This document shows, one piece after another, positions 11,195 through 23,801 of a stretch of DNA of 64,000 nucleotides (positions within the stretch are counted from its first letter, which is position 1; each line of letters opens with the position of its first letter). This stretch comes from Bettongia penicillata ogilbyi (Eukaryota; Chordata; Mammalia; Diprotodontia; Potoroidae). Made by a program: the position numbers and the translations under genes. The stretch is taken from NCBI GenBank assembly GCA_023548195.1, contig JAJHZJ010000014.1, positions 14,050,718 to 14,114,717 of the forward strand, read 5' to 3'. The notes below the pieces were generated by a model. The model did not search any database and had not been told where the DNA came from. It saw nothing but the letters and a program-made list of their open reading frames with translations.

Positions 11195-11765
11195 AGGTGT
11201 TTATTCCCCAGGATTTACTCAATAAACTCCAGTGGCTCCCTATTGCTTTCAGGACCAAATGCTCTGTTTGGCATACAAAGCCTTTTACAACTTAGCCCCG
11301 TCCTAACTTTCCTTTCTTCTTATTATCTTACTCCCTGACATGTACTCTTAATTCAGTGATACTGGCCTCCTCACTGTTCCACTCATAATACTCTCCAACT
11401 CTGACTTGGGTATTTTCTCTGGCTGTTACCCAGGCTTGGAATGTTCCCCTTCCTCTGCTTTGATTGTTGACCTCTCTGGCTTCCTTTAAGTCCCAGCTAT
11501 TTTTTTATTAGAATTTTTAAGAATTCATCTCTAATCTTCCTTAATTCCCTTTGTTAAATATGTCTTATTTATCTTGTATATAGCTTACTTTGAATTCGTT
11601 TGTTTGCACACTGTTTTAGACAATTTAAGATTATAATCTCCTTGAGAACAGGGACTGTCTTTTGCCTTTCTGTATCCCTTAACACAGGCATTTGCAAAGT
11701 ACCTGACACATTGGAGACACTTACTAAGGTTTATTAATTAATTGATCAATTCTCTTAAGGAAACA
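11195..11765 (+). mobile_element. LINE-2 ORF2 C-terminus and 3' end
   Basis: 'aataaactccagtggctccc', 'ctgtttggcatacaaagcct', 'tctctggctgttacccaggc', 'gcctttctgtatccctta' and terminal 'ttaattaattgatc' follow L2 order from the end of the RT ORF to the tail. Frames are broken. Confidence 0.85.
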
Positions 11766-13089
11766 GTTTAATCACTCTTTGGCAGTCAAATATTGATCTT
11801 GTGGGTACTAGGCAAAAATGGACTTCAGCTCCCTCCAGACTGAAACTGGAAACCTCAGAAATCCTTGTGGCATCGGGGTATTCTGAATTGGGCAATCATG
11901 CAGGGCTGTAATAAGCTCCCTGAGAACTTGTAATAATTTGAATCCAAGACTTTTGGAATTCAAATTAAGTTGTAATTATTTGATTCAATTTTAGATAGCA
12001 CGATTTTAGGTCAAAATCTAATGGTGACTTGAAAAAGTTAATGAAATTTCCATTAATAACAAACAAAATTGGGAGTGGCTTAGGCCCTAAAGTAATAGAA
12101 TATGATTCTTCTTCCGTTCATACTAGGCTTCCCTAACTCAAAGGAATTAAAGACTACTCTTTAATTAAATCAGGTAAATGGCCTGTTGCGAAGGTGCTTA
12201 GTATCTAATAGGTAGTTAATAGTATTTGTTGAATGAATAGCACAGAGCACTTCTGGTTGCCACCACCACCTGGAATCAAAATATCCCTATAAATGTGAAT
12301 CTCATTCACTAAAGATAGAAATTTAGCGTTGCTACTACCATGATATGCCTAGACAATTTGGGCTAAAAGTTCATCTAAGTGCCTGTTATAAATATAAATC
12401 TGCTATAAATGCTATGTTGGTATTATGTATGGTCTTATCCATTAGCAAATGGATATTCAGAAATGTTAACTTCTGGCTTGCCTGTATGGAAATAAGGGTT
12501 TTGAAAGGTGACAAAGGGGTACAAATGAGTGTGTGCATCTTCTCTGATACCTTTTTGTTGCTGTTTTTATTTTTATTTTTTTTTCTTTTTATTTCTTTTT
12601 ATTTCTGTTGTCATTTGTCATTGTCTTGTCGTTCAGGACAAGAAGTCTGGCAGTAAGTCAGGCTGCCATCATGTCTTGGCTTTAGTGTCAGCTGCTATCA
12701 ATAGAAAAGGTATATGGGGGAGTGGGTATTGAAGAATGGATTTAGGGTTGGATTTGGAAAACATTGCCCATTCTGATAACATGGTACAGGTATTATTTAC
12801 AGTTGCTTAGTTGGCATGACATGAAACGAAAAGGATGGGCACTGCCACTACCAAGCAGCAACTGTGGTGCTTTCCAAATTTAATTTGGGAACTTGGATTA
12901 GAAAGAAATTTCATAATGGGCCAGATTTACTCAGGGACGATTTTTAATTAAAAAAAAAGTTTTGCATTTGTGTGTACATTGAAGTGATGGTATGAAATTT
13001 ACTCTGAAGGCAGATCAAGTCATAATACTGTATTAACTACAAGGATACTATATATCCGTTACATATGTAAGGAGCTAACTCTGGGCATG
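11766..13089. other. Unassigned sequence with a T-rich tract
   Basis: Holds a pyrimidine/T-rich run at about 12553-12606. Nothing else recognised. Confidence 0.4.
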
Positions 13090-13860
13090 CACAGTTCTCC
13101 TATGCATACCTTGTATTTTCCCACCATATACCTCTTTTGATTGGCTGCTTTGCTGGAACATTTGGCATCTTTAAAATTGGTCAGACTGAGACAATCTCTT
13201 CTCCAGCTCACTCTCTGCCTTGCCTCTTTTTTTTTTTTTTTTGGATGCTTCTTTTTTGCCCCTGTGGCTGGTAAAGATTATACTTTACCTAAAGTAGCAT
13301 GGGTACCAGAAACTGAACTAGGAGGGTGGATACCTTCTCCCTTTCCTCTCATTTACCCTGACTCTGGAATATGGACCTGGGGGTATTTGTCTTGCTCTAT
13401 TTTTGATTGTGTCTGAAGCTGCAGGTATTGGTGGTGATCCCTACCAGAACCAGAATGTACGTTACTCTGAACTTGGAGTCAGAATTGTGTATTGCAGTCA
13501 GCTAGCCCAGTTGGGAAACCTGGAGAAGTCAGGGTTCCTAGGTCTCAAGTCTTGGGATTTGGGGCTGTGATTTATAGGAACTGAGCTAAGCTAAAGTCTA
13601 ATATCTTCTTCCTCTCCCCAGACAGTGATGTGTATGGAAGTTGTGGGAATTAAGTCTCCCATGTGTTGGGAGAGTAGGTTTGTATATTTGTGATTATACC
13701 TTTGAAATAAATATTCTTTTGTAAAAACTAATCTGACATTTTGGTATAAAGGGTATAGGAGACTGCCCCTACACTTAGAAACACTATCAGTGGGAGCTGG
13801 AGCCATCTGCGGAAAACCTAGGTACCTCAAAGAGTACCAGAGAACCCTGGGCGAGGTATG
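13090..13860 (+). mobile_element. Possible LTR-like sequence
   Basis: Composition and signals resemble a long terminal repeat: a promoter-like stretch with 'ttgattggctg' (CCAAT-box complement), a poly-T run (13226-13243), and 'aaataaatattc' near 13707 as a possible poly(A) signal. No paired copy or target duplication is seen in the window, so this is a weak inference. Confidence 0.25.
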
Positions 13861-15199
13861 AAATATAACACACCTGGGCCTTCAGGCAGTGGTACAAAGT
13901 AATCAGTGTTACAAATAAATAGTAAAATCTACAATGAAAAGTATTTTAATATCCTAAGAATTATCTTTGTTTATTTTTAGGGTGAATTAACCCAAAGGTT
14001 GTTAACCTTCTTTTAAAACCATTTTGCTGACTGACTAAAATCTCTGAATTACCTCAAGGACAATGTGAGTCCTAAGGGATTTCAAATCAGTGGAAAAATA
14101 CTTTTGGTGGATAGAATCTGGTAGTCTAAGTGTGGAGAGGCTTAATATGTTAAACAAAAATAATTTTTAAAAATAATTGACTAGATCATATACATATATA
14201 GTATTTTCTAAGTTGAATTACTAAAAGAGTAATGAATGATTCTAATTTGCACAAAATTCCATTTTACATGTAATTACATTATACTTATAATATGGATGTA
14301 AAATATGGCATGGGACAAATTTATATATTGAAATCTTTTCAGATATTCCAGGCTAGAATGAAAAATTCTTCTAGAAGCAGAGGAAGTGAATCTTGCCCAT
14401 GGTCCTTGAGTAAGTGACGACATGTAAATACTGGTAGTTAGTGGTTATTTTTCTCTTTATAGCTGTCCCCTTTGATGCTACTGCACAACGTCTGAATACC
14501 TTGATGCATTCATTCTACATGGGGTTTTGGTGGTAATGCATGCACCCTATATCTGTGAATGACGGTTTTTGCTTCCAACCCACAAATATTTCATTCCTAG
14601 CCTAATGTTTCAGAAGAATTGAAGAAAACATTTGTTTAAGCAGAGTTTATTTAGAATATTCTGCTGCTAGGGTTATCTCATAGATTGGGCAAGTTCCATA
14701 AAAATAACTCTCAAACTATTTGTACTCAATTAGATGTTTATTTAAAATTTCCTTTCGGTTTAATGCTGTAAATGTATTGTTCATTTTTTACATACCAGGC
14801 TGTGTTGTTTAGTCTCAAGGGCATTACTTGTTACAAATTTAACAACTGTGACATATTAAAAAACAGCATTTAGGGAAGAAATTAGGTTTGACAGGATGTG
14901 ACCAGATGTTTCCATGGTGTTGTGCCAAAATGTCACATAAATGCCAACAAGATTTTACTAGAGATTTTTTTCAGACTCCTTCTACCTCATAGTTCTGCCT
15001 CCAAAGCAATTCTACCATATTTTAGATGTGATGGCAGAAGTTTTTGCATTTTATTTTTATATAGTTTTTTTGAGGATATAAAAATATGTTCAATTTATTT
15101 TAATTTTCTAAAAAACTAAATCCCAAGCGCTTAAAACCAAAATAAAAACTGTCTTTACAATTCAATATGCTAAAGACATGAAATGCTAATACTATTTGC
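13861..15199. other. Unassigned AT-rich sequence
   Basis: No repeat or gene recognised. It may be unique sequence or very old repeats. Confidence 0.4.
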
Positions 15200-15335
15200 T
15201 GCTTTGTCTGTCAGTTCAATTCTTTGGATCTCCATTTCTTCATCCAAGAAATGAGTGGGCTAAATTATCTCTAAAGTCCTTTTCATTTCTAACAATTCAG
15301 TACTCTCTGACTGTGAGACAAAAACTATTCAATGT
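15200..15335 (+). mobile_element. MIR-like fragment
   Basis: 'ggatctccatttcttcatcc', 'aagaaatgagtgggctaaat' and 'tctaaagtccttttcatttc' resemble the MIR 3' half (cagtttcctcatctgtaaaatgg-type). Confidence 0.4.
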
Positions 15336-15746
15336 CCAGGTCCTTACCTTGACCTGGAAGAGAGAGCTCAGAAAGTTATTTGACCTGTAGGCCCTCTTCA
15401 CCTTTTGGACTGAGACTACCAATTAACACAGGAGAGAACTACACAACCATGAAGTAACTATAACAAAAAATCCATATATATTGATTGATGGATGGATTAG
15501 GTCTTGGAATGATTTCTGAATTTGAAGATATTCAGAAAATAACTTCAAAGGAACAATTTTTATTCAATAGCACATAAGTTGCAAATATATCTTCAATATA
15601 CTTTTTTTGTTGTAATATTTATTTTATTTTAATATTAGGTATTATGGTTTAATTTCTGGAAATTTGGTAAACCATAGTTCAGAACTCTCAGAATAATTTT
15701 AAGTAAGTGAGAATTATATTCCCAACTTCTCACATAAATGGACATT

Positions 15747-15805
<59 letters not shown>

Positions 15806-16079
15806 GTGCATAGACACAGAAACAAGTATATACTACAGTATTCTAATTGTTCTCCAATTTCATTGATGTGAGTATTATCTCCAAAGACACAGATTGTAAT
15901 CCATCCCCTTCTGCTAATTTTAAAGGAAATCTGGTCCATGTCATCCCACAAATTCACTACCACAGAGGATTTAATCATTTTACTAGGGGGCCTTCCTCAA
16001 GTTCTCTTGACATTATGGGGACATCAGTGGGATGCATGGGTTATATAGCTCTTACCACATGACCTTTTTCAATTATACA
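15336..16079. other. Unassigned sequence around a (TA)n array
   Basis: Outside the (TA)n array at 15746-15806, nothing is recognised. Confidence 0.4.
15746..15808. repeat. (TA)n microsatellite
   Basis: About 60 bp of near-perfect TA repeat interrupted once by TG at about 15777. Flanked by short GT/GC ends. Confidence 0.95.
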
Positions 16080-16560
16080 GTTTTTAAAAAATATTTTTTA
16101 AAAAGCTTCATTTTAACCAGTCCTGCCATATTTAATTTACAAAACCATCACAGATTTTCCTCTATATTTTACCTAATACACATATTTTTCTCATGCCCTT
16201 TATAAGGGAAAAGAAATCCACCTTTCCTCACAAAACCCCAGAGCTGACTTTTACTCTTCCATTTTTTTTCACTTTTGCTAGTTTTTAAAACATTTTTAGT
16301 TAAAGTTTTAGTTAAAGTCCAAATTCTATCCCTCCCTCCTTCCCCTCCTGCCTTCCTGGGACTGTAAACAATCAGATATAGGTTATACATGTGCAATTAA
16401 ACCACTTCCTTGCAATACTTCAGACTTAGTTATTGTTCCTGTGCTGTGCCCACATTCCAACAGCACAGTCAGGGGATGGAATGTTTGGAATGTCTCCACC
16501 CTCTAAAATATTTTTGGATTAGGCTTATGTCTTTTCCCTGAAAACTTTCTGTCAAACATC
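16080..16560 (-). mobile_element. L1 3' UTR-like fragment, antisense
   Basis: 'ctatccctccctccttcccc' followed by 'actgtaaacaatcagatata', 'ggttatacatgtgcaat' and 'ttgcaatacttcagactta' parallels 1690-1960, the reversed L1 3' UTR with its polypurine tract. No coding sequence survives. Confidence 0.55.
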
Positions 16561-16764
16561 ATTTGTTTAATGAATTTTATATTTGTGTGTGTTGTTGACC
16601 ATGGACCAAATCATGGAAAACTGAGTGATTAACCACCAAAGGCCAAAGCCATTTTTTAAGCCTTAAAAAAGTTCCATGGGGCAAGAAGGGTGATACTTGG
16701 AGTCATCCCTCCATTAGGTCTCTGCTTTGCTGAATTTATTACATGCAAGAGATATCAGAGGCTG

Positions 16765-16918
16765 CATAACATCATTGATTCTCGATTCAGAGAACATTTA
16801 ATTTCAGATTCTATCTCTGATGCTTACTACCCGTGTGACCTTGGACAAGCTTATTCTCTAGGCCTGTCTTCTTATCTGCAAAATGCAGGGTTCTGTGGTC
16901 CTTTTTAGCTCTGTAGCA
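16765..16918 (+). mobile_element. MIR-type SINE
   Basis: 'tgcttactacccgtgtgacc', 'ttggacaagcttattctcta' and 'cttcttatctgcaaaatg' follow the MIR core (gtgtgaccttgggcaagt...). Confidence 0.7.
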
Positions 16919-18329
16919 ATGATTTTTGTGGGCTTTTAGCTCACAATAGTCCCAAGTAAAGTAACTGTGCACAAATACAAGGCCATATAGTGTGTGCATG
17001 TCAGGGGGCCCTCCAAAGGGCCTGAAACTGGCACACCTCTTGGAATCACAGCAAGAGACAGGGCCAGCTCCTGAAACCAATGTAATTTCCAATATCTAGT
17101 TGCTCCAATTTCTAGTTAGTTATTTGCACATGGAAAATAAAGTAGAGAAAGGTTCATGATTAACATCCATGCTTGATCACCAAGAGGAGAAGCCAAGAGG
17201 TGGGTTGGAGGGGGAAGCTAATTCCACCCTTTTCATTTAGAATTGTAGAGGTATACAGATGACATCAGGAGCAGGAGCAGGAGCAGATTGGGCTTGCCCC
17301 TTCTAGCTTATAGTGAAAGAGGGGTCCAAGGTTGACCTAGTGCAAATTTCCAGTCTAGAAATGAATTAAGCATAATCCTAAAAGGTAAAAAATGCATTTT
17401 TGATAAAATAGATGATTTTCCAGGTTTCTAATAAAAAATACGATGCAGGGTAGAATCTTTAAAATGTAAACAGTGAAAACAAAAAGGTAAATACATCAGA
17501 TAAATGAAGGACAAAAGACAAGTATTCTTTCAAAATCCTGTTGTTTTCAAAGACAACACAGGGAGTAAGAAAGGTAAACATAGAGCTTGGTTGTAGCATG
17601 GTTCTGCTTTGTTGGCCTTAAGAGGGAACAGAAAAGGATGAGGAAAAAAAGAATAATCTTGGGGAGAATGTTCAAGAAGAGGGGAGAAATATTTCTCATA
17701 TAACAATGATTTGCTCTTGCCCTTCCGTCTGGTGGTCAAGTGTCTTTACCTTTCCTACAAGGTTATTCAATACCCTTGGGGGTAGTGGGGTTGGAGAATC
17801 TCTCTGTTTTTGGCATTAGTCATAGAACTCACTGATTGGTTTATTCCCCCCCTTAGTACTCTGAAAACCCTAATTCCATTGAACCACTTAGCATTAGATT
17901 TGCAAAAGTATAGTAAGAGCAAACAAATATTTTTGCCAGCACCTGGAGAATCATCCTCCCTATACTACCTCAGTCAGGGGAGAGGGACTAGGTTTACAGA
18001 TAACTTAGTTTCTATATAGCATTAGTCCCACTACATTGCAGTACGAAGTGCTCTCTTCTACTTGTGTCCTGAGATCCTGACTTCTCAGGGCTTCTTTCCT
18101 GGGCAGGCTTTAACATCTAATAGTGAAATCTAAAGTGGAATTTTTCAGAGCTTTTCAGGTAACTTTCTGTTTTTCATAGAAGCTCAGCTTGGTTTGGACT
18201 CCAGGGAGCATCATGCTTTCCTCAGAATAAGCTGATCACTTGAAATGTCATCATAGTGCAGATTGACCGTTTCCATCAGTGGCTCAGTTTGGTTTCAACT
18301 CTATGGAATATCCTGCTCTTAACAACATG
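16919..18329. other. Unassigned sequence
   Basis: Contains a short triplicated 'ggagca' run near 17269-17284. No recognised element. Confidence 0.4.
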
Positions 18330-18480
18330 CTTCCTGTACTTTCTTACCCTCTTTAGCTTCCTTTTGTTTTTGTCTCCCTCCCATTAGATTGTGAGCTCCT
18401 CAAGGGCAGGGACTATCTTTTCTTTCTTTTTCTCATTTGAATCTAGAATACTTAGCACAATATTCAGTACTGTGCATCTA
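18330..18480 (+). mobile_element. LINE-2 3' end fragment
   Basis: 'cattagattgtgagctcctc', 'aagggcagggactatctttt' and 'acttagcacaatattcagta' are the L2 tail signature. Confidence 0.75.
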
Positions 18481-18869
18481 GAGCTGAAAACAACAAAAAG
18501 ACCCAAACCCCAACCTGTTCCTGGGATTACATGGCCTGGGGAAAGGGCAAGGTTGTGGGCCCTAGGTCTTCCCCGCTTATTGCATGATTTCACTATGAGT
18601 TTTTCACCCCTGAATGTTGCTGCAAAGAGAGGTAGAGAGATTACAAAATTAATAGAAAAGTCTGCATACAGCTATCTAGAAAGCTAACACAGAATCTTCA
18701 GAATCTCTCAGTCCTTCTGTCTTCTAAAAGTGTGTCCCTGATACATCTACCAGAGGGGTCCCTTTATTAAGATGGAGGCACCTGAGGGTGATATGTGCAT
18801 GTATGAAACCCAGCTATACTCATAATTGGGGTATGTAGTTCGATATTGGGAAAAGTATAAACACAAATA

Positions 18870-19065
18870 GCGGGCACAGTATGTTGAGCCTGGAATCAGG
18901 AGGACTCCTCTTTCTGAGTTCAAATCTGGCCCCAGACACTTATTAGTTATGTGACCCTGGACAGGTTGCTTCATCCTGTTTTTCTCAGTTTCCTCATATA
19001 TAAAATGAGCTGGAGAAGGAAATGCCAAGCTAGCCCATTATCTTTGCCAAGAAAATTCTAAATTG
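18870..19065 (+). mobile_element. tRNA-derived CORE-SINE
   Basis: 'ctgagttcaaatctggcccc' (box B-like), 'ttatgtgaccctggacaggt', 'tcagtttcctcatatataaa', 'tttgccaagaaaattc'. The head is decayed and the tail after 'gccaagaaaa' is lost. Confidence 0.8.
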
Positions 19066-20185
19066 GGCCATATAAACAAAAAAACCAATAGAAGTCATGA
19101 TTAAGTAATTAGATGAAGTAATTAGATCTTCTGACAAAATAGACAATTAATTTGTGTTTGTTTTTGTAAGCATTAAGAAATACAGGAATAAATGACTATT
19201 TCCTTAATATAGTAAATAGTATCTACCCTAAACCAGGATAGATAGCCTTTACAATAAAATTAGGTTAAAGCAAGGCTGCTTATTGTTATTGTTTTTGTTT
19301 GTTACAATTGTAGAAAAGTCAGCTATTGTAATAAGACAATTTAAAGAAATTGATGAAATAAGTATAAAAATTAATAAAACAAAATTATCTCCTGCAAAGA
19401 ATACAATGGTTTATTGGAAAATTTGAGAGTCAACTAAAAAACTGAAGCAACAACTTCATCAAAGTGAAAGGATACAAAATAAATTCATATATATTATTAG
19501 CATTTTTGATATTACCAAGAACATCTAGCTGGGAGATGTTTAAAAAACTCAATTCTATTAAAAATAATAGCACTTACCAAGAAATCAGGAATTATATGAA
19601 CACATCTATAAAAGTCTCTAAAGAAATAAGAGAATACTTAAAGAATGGAAAAATATTAATTGCTTATTAATTGATATGTTATAAAATGACCATATAACCT
19701 AAATTAATTTACAGATTTAGCACCATATCAATCAAACTACCAACTCTGTAGAACAAGATGAGGTTACAACAAAATTCATCTGATGGTACCAAAAATCAAG
19801 AATCTAAAGGGAAATAATTTTTGAAATGAGGGAAGGAAGATATCCTAGCAGTATCAGATTTCAAACTATCCTAAAAGTATACTATAACGTTTTTGAAATT
19901 ATTTGGTAAGTGGTTGAACAACAGAGAAGTTGATCAATGAAACGGATTAGGGGGGAAAATGTCCTAGAATCAAACAAATAAAATAACTAAATCCAAGGAC
20001 AGCAAATACAAGACTAAGGATTGCTATTTCACAAAAATTATGGAGAAAACTGGAAAAAGGTCTGGAAAAAAATGAACACCTCATATCATAAACCACAATA
20101 AGCTCCTAATATGTTAACTAAATATAAAAGATCGTATTATAAACAAATTAGAGGAAATTAAATACCTTTAAGAACTATGAATGGG

Positions 20186-20315
20186 GGTAGCTAGGTAGAA
20201 CAATGAATGAAAGACTGGCCCTGGAGTCAGGAAACCTGAGTTTAAATACTTCCTCAGACACTTACTAGTTATATGACCCTGGGCAAGTCCTTAATGCTAA
20301 TTGTCTCCAAAAATA
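20186..20315 (+). mobile_element. SINE inserted in L1 ORF2
   Basis: 'gggtagctaggtagaacaat' head, 'cctgagtttaaatacttcct' (box B-like), 'tatgaccctgggcaagtcct', short A-rich end. Short form ending in 'aaaaataaaa'. Confidence 0.8.
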
Positions 20316-20514
20316 AAAGAACTATGGGTGAACGGGAAGTTTTTGACTAAACAAGGAATCAAGATAATGGACCACTTTCACTATATAAAAATGAACCCTT
20401 TTGACTATATGAAATAGAAAAGTTTTTGAACAAACAAAATTGATGCAGTTGTAATACGAAATAGAAATATTTGCATCATATTGCTTCAGTAAAGGCAATC
20501 TGCATATCTATCTA

Positions 20515-20565
20515 TCTATATCAAGAATTATTTATACACACACACACACATGCGCACACACACAC
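20515..20565. repeat. (ATCT)n / (CA)n microsatellite
   Basis: A short 'atctatctatct' run precedes a CA-rich stretch interrupted by TGCG. Confidence 0.85.
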
Positions 20566-21474
20566 ATATGTAAAAACAAGAGCCATTCTCCAATAGACAG
20601 TCAAAGGATATAAGTGGACTGTGTTTTTTAAAGATATGCGAACTATCAACAATTCAATGAAACCAAATCACTACTAATAAGGGAAACAAAAATTAAAACA
20701 ACTCTGATGTTCTGCTTCATACACATCAGGTTGTAAAGACAACACAAAAAGGGAAAATGACAAGAGTTGTAGAGGCTGTGGGAAAAGAGCCACAATATTG
20801 CACAATTGTTGTATTTTTAAAGTATTCCCAGAATTTGGAACAATTTCACAAAAGTCACCAAACTGAAGAGACTGTGGGTCTCACTGGCACACATTAGCCC
20901 CCAGAAAACCCAGAGTAGGCATCAGGGAACTGAGTCACTGGCAGCCATGGCAGTTTCCAGACTTCTCAACTCATGAACATCAAAGACAACTTAGAAGGTC
21001 AGTAGGAAAGGTCTGGGTGAGAAAGAAGTGTGGTCTGGCCCCAGCCCAAATCTCAGAACTGTGGAGGTGGTTGCAGTGGTGGTGTCAGTGAGAACAGCAA
21101 CAGTTGCTTCTGGAGCTCTCAGCCCACAGATGGTGTGGGGATCTTGTGGCTAACCAGAAGGGGGACTATGGGGATCTTTTTACTGGAGCTTTGGCTTTGA
21201 CATTCCTTGAATCTAGGTCACAGTCCTGGTTGGCAGTCCTGGGGCAAGGAGAAGCACTGCTGTGGCAGAACTTGTCATGGCTGTGGAAAGGGAATTCTCT
21301 TCACATTTCTAAGGCAGAAAAGAGTACTTCTGTTACTCACAGAGCAGAGCACAGACAAGGACAGGAATAAACGCCTCTCCTTTGATCATACAAACTTGGA
21401 AGAACTAAAAATGTACAAGTCCCTAGAAATATCTCTGAAAACAGCTTCACAAAACCCCTAAATCTTGGGTCAGT

Positions 21475-22600
21475 GTGCTCACCACTCTGGAAGCAAAGTC
21501 CTACCTTAACAAAGAGCTAAAAAGTCAAGTAATTGACTGGGAAAATGAACAAACAGAAGAAAAAAATCAGACTATAGAATTTTACTTTGTTGACAAGGAA
21601 GATCAAAACGTGCAACCAAAAGAGGACAACAAAGTCAAAGTTCCTATATTCAAAGTCTCCAAGAAAAATATGAATTGCTCTTAGGCCATGAAAGAGGTAA
21701 AAAAAGAATCTTGAAAATCAAGTAAGAGAAATGGAGGAAAAATTGGGTAGAGAAATGAGAGAGATGTAAGAAAATCATGAAAAATGAGACAACTACTTGT
21801 TAAAGGAACCCTCCCCAAAAGTGGAAGAAAATAACACCTTAAAAATAGACTTACCCAAATGACAAAAGAGGTAAAAAAAAAAAAGCCAATGAGGAAAAGA
21901 ATGCCTTAAAAAGCAGAATTGGGCAAATGGAAAAGGAGATCCAAAAGTTCACTGAAGAAAATAGTTCCTTAAAAAATTAAAATGGAGCAAGTGGAAGCTA
22001 ATGACTCCATGAGAAATCAAGAAATGATAAAACAAAACAAAAAGAATGAAAAAGTAGAAGACAATGTGAAGGATTTCACTGGAAAAACCACTGACCTGGA
22101 AAAGAGACCCAGGAGAGATAATTTAAAAATTATTGGAGAGCCTGAAAGCTATGATAAAAAAAGAACCTAGACATCATCTTTCAAGAAATTATCAAGGAAA
22201 ACTGCCCTGATATTCTAGAGGGCAAAATAGAAATTGAAAGAACCTCCCAATCACCTCCTGAAAGAGATTCCAAAAGGAAAAATCCTTGGAATACTGTAGT
22301 CAAATTCCAGAGTTTTCAGGTCAAGGAGAGAATATTACAATCAGGCAGAAAGAAACAAGCAACGTATTGTAGAAACAAAATCAGGAAAACACAAGATTTA
22401 TCAGCTTCTACATGAAGGCATCAGAGGGATTTGAATATGATATTCTGGACATCAAAGGAGTTAGGATTAAAACCAAGAATCACCTACCTAGCAATACTAA
22501 GTAAAAAATGGAATTTCAATGAAACAGAACTTTCAAGCATTCTTGATGAAAAGACCAAAGCTGAATAGAAAATGTGACTTTCAAATATAAGACTGAAGAG
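21475..22600 (+). pseudogene. L1 ORF1 pseudogene (plus-strand HAL1-like copy)
   Basis: Encoded pieces match ORF1p of the other copies: an N-terminal 'QTIEFYFVDKEDQ' (compare KTIEGYFLGEQ in the 62-kb copy), a charged coiled-coil stretch, then 'DFTGKTTDLEKRPRRDNLKI', the linker into the RNA-recognition domain (open piece 21982-22170), then a decayed C-terminal domain. ORF1p of L1 is a trimeric RNA-binding nucleic-acid chaperone. Several stops and frameshifts (for example after 21684 and 22170) break the frame. It is clearly older than the 62-kb copy. Confidence 0.75.
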
Positions 22601-22735
22601 AAGCATGAAAAGGTAAACAGGAAACAGAAATCATAAGGGACTTATTAAAGTTGAACTCTTTATATTCCTACCTGGAAAGATGATATTTGTAACTCATGAG
22701 ACCTTTCTGAGTATTAGGGTAGTTGGAGGGAATAC

Positions 22736-22820
22736 CTACACACACATAGATATATATGCACACACACACATATATATATATACATACATACATATATATG
22801 TGTGTATATACACACATACA
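22736..22820. repeat. CA/TA microsatellite in HAL1-like 3' region
   Basis: Alternating 'cacacacata' and 'tatatatacatacata' runs at the position where the minus-strand copies carry a GT/CA array, so the array is an inherited part of the family. Confidence 0.9.
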
Positions 22821-23652
22821 GAGGACACAGGGTGAGTTGAATATGAAGGGATGATATTTAAAAAATAAAATTAAGAGATGAGAGAGGAATGTACTGGGCA
22901 AAGGAGAAAGGGAGAGGTAGAATGGAGTAAATTATCTCCCATAAAAGAGACAAGAAAAAACTTTTACATTGGAAGGGAAGAGGGGGAAAGTGAGAGGGAA
23001 TGAGTAAACTTTAATCTCATCAGAGTTGGCTTAAGGAGGTAATAACATGCATACTTAATTGGGTACAGAAATCTATCTTACTCTACAGAAAAGTAGGGAG
23101 GAAAGGGATAAGAGAGAGAGGGGATTATAGAAGAGAGGGCAGATTAGGGGAGAATAATCAGAAACAAACACTTTTGAGGAGGGAAAGGGTCAACAAAGAG
23201 AATGGAACAAATGGGGGGCAGGATAGGATGGAGCGAAAAACAGTTAGTCTTCAAAAATGGCTATCATGGAAGTATTACATGACTACACATGCATAACCTA
23301 CATTAAATTACTTGCCTTCTAAATGAGGGTGAGTGGGGAGGGAGGAAGAGCATGTGGAACTCATAATTTTAAAAATGAATGTTAAAAATTATTTATACAT
23401 GCAGATGGGAAATAAGATATACAGGCAATTGGATATTGAAATCTATCTTGCCCTACAGGAAAATTGAAGGGAAGGGGAAAAGAGAATGAGGGATATGATA
23501 GAAGGAAGGGTAGATTGGGGGAAGAGGTAACCAGAAAGCACACTATCTTGAGGTGCGGTAAGGGGAGGGATGGGAAGAAAATTTGGAACTCAAAATCTTG
23601 TGGAAGAGAATTGTTGAAAACTGAAAGTTAATAAATTAATTAAAAGAACTAG

Positions 23653-23801
23653 AAATAAAGTAGACACCCTTAAAATGTGGAATGGGCCAACAAATTATGG
23701 TTTAAGAATATCATTATACCATAAGAAATAATGAATGAGAAGAATTCAGACAATAATTCAGAAGATTTGTATGTATTGACTTAGAATGAAGTGAATTTTC
23801 T
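23653..23801 (+). mobile_element. L1 ORF2 host fragment between two insertions
   Basis: 'gaatgggccaacaaattatg' and 'accataagaaataatgaatg' match the 'ggagaatggctgaataaatt...taagaaatgatgaacag' block near the end of L1 ORF2. It ends in TGAAGTGAATTTTCT (23787-23801), duplicated with one mismatch at 26558-26572. Confidence 0.75.

Larger units (their letters stand above)
19160..20860 (+). pseudogene. L1 ORF2 remnant (RT C-terminal part), host of nested insertions
   Basis: Plus-strand blocks match marsupial L1 ORF2 in order: 'ggaataaatgactatttcct', a decayed 'aaattaggttaaagcaagg', the 'ggatacaaaataaattcata' block, 'gcaccatatcaatcaaacta', and 'aaaacaactctgatgttctg' with 'ggaaaatgacaagagttgta'. The encoded protein would be the reverse transcriptase/endonuclease of an autonomous L1. 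All frames are broken; the longest open piece is 68 codons (19464-19670). A SINE interrupts it at 20186. The same copy resumes at 23655-23801 and 26573-26740, between and after two ORF1-only insertions. It is older than both. Confidence 0.75.
20870..23652 (+). mobile_element. ORF1-only L1 (HAL1-like), plus strand, distinct 5' UTR
   Basis: A GC-richer 5' region (about 20870-21470) leads into L1 ORF1-like sequence (about 21475-22600) and then a purine-rich 3' region with a CA/TA microsatellite, ending in 'gttaataaattaattaaaag'. Only about 1.05 kb lies between the end of ORF1 and the element's 3' end, so ORF2 is absent. The 5' UTR does not resemble that of the three minus-strand copies, while ORF1 and the 3' region do. 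It interrupts the L1 ORF2 copy ending near 20860; about 150 bases of that host appear missing at the junction, and no clean target duplication was found. Confidence 0.7.

Noticed and set aside
15635..15978. Frames encoding alternating I/Y and H/I residues
   Set aside because: Produced by the (TA)n microsatellite. Similar artefacts occur at 10716-11063 and 22668-22901.
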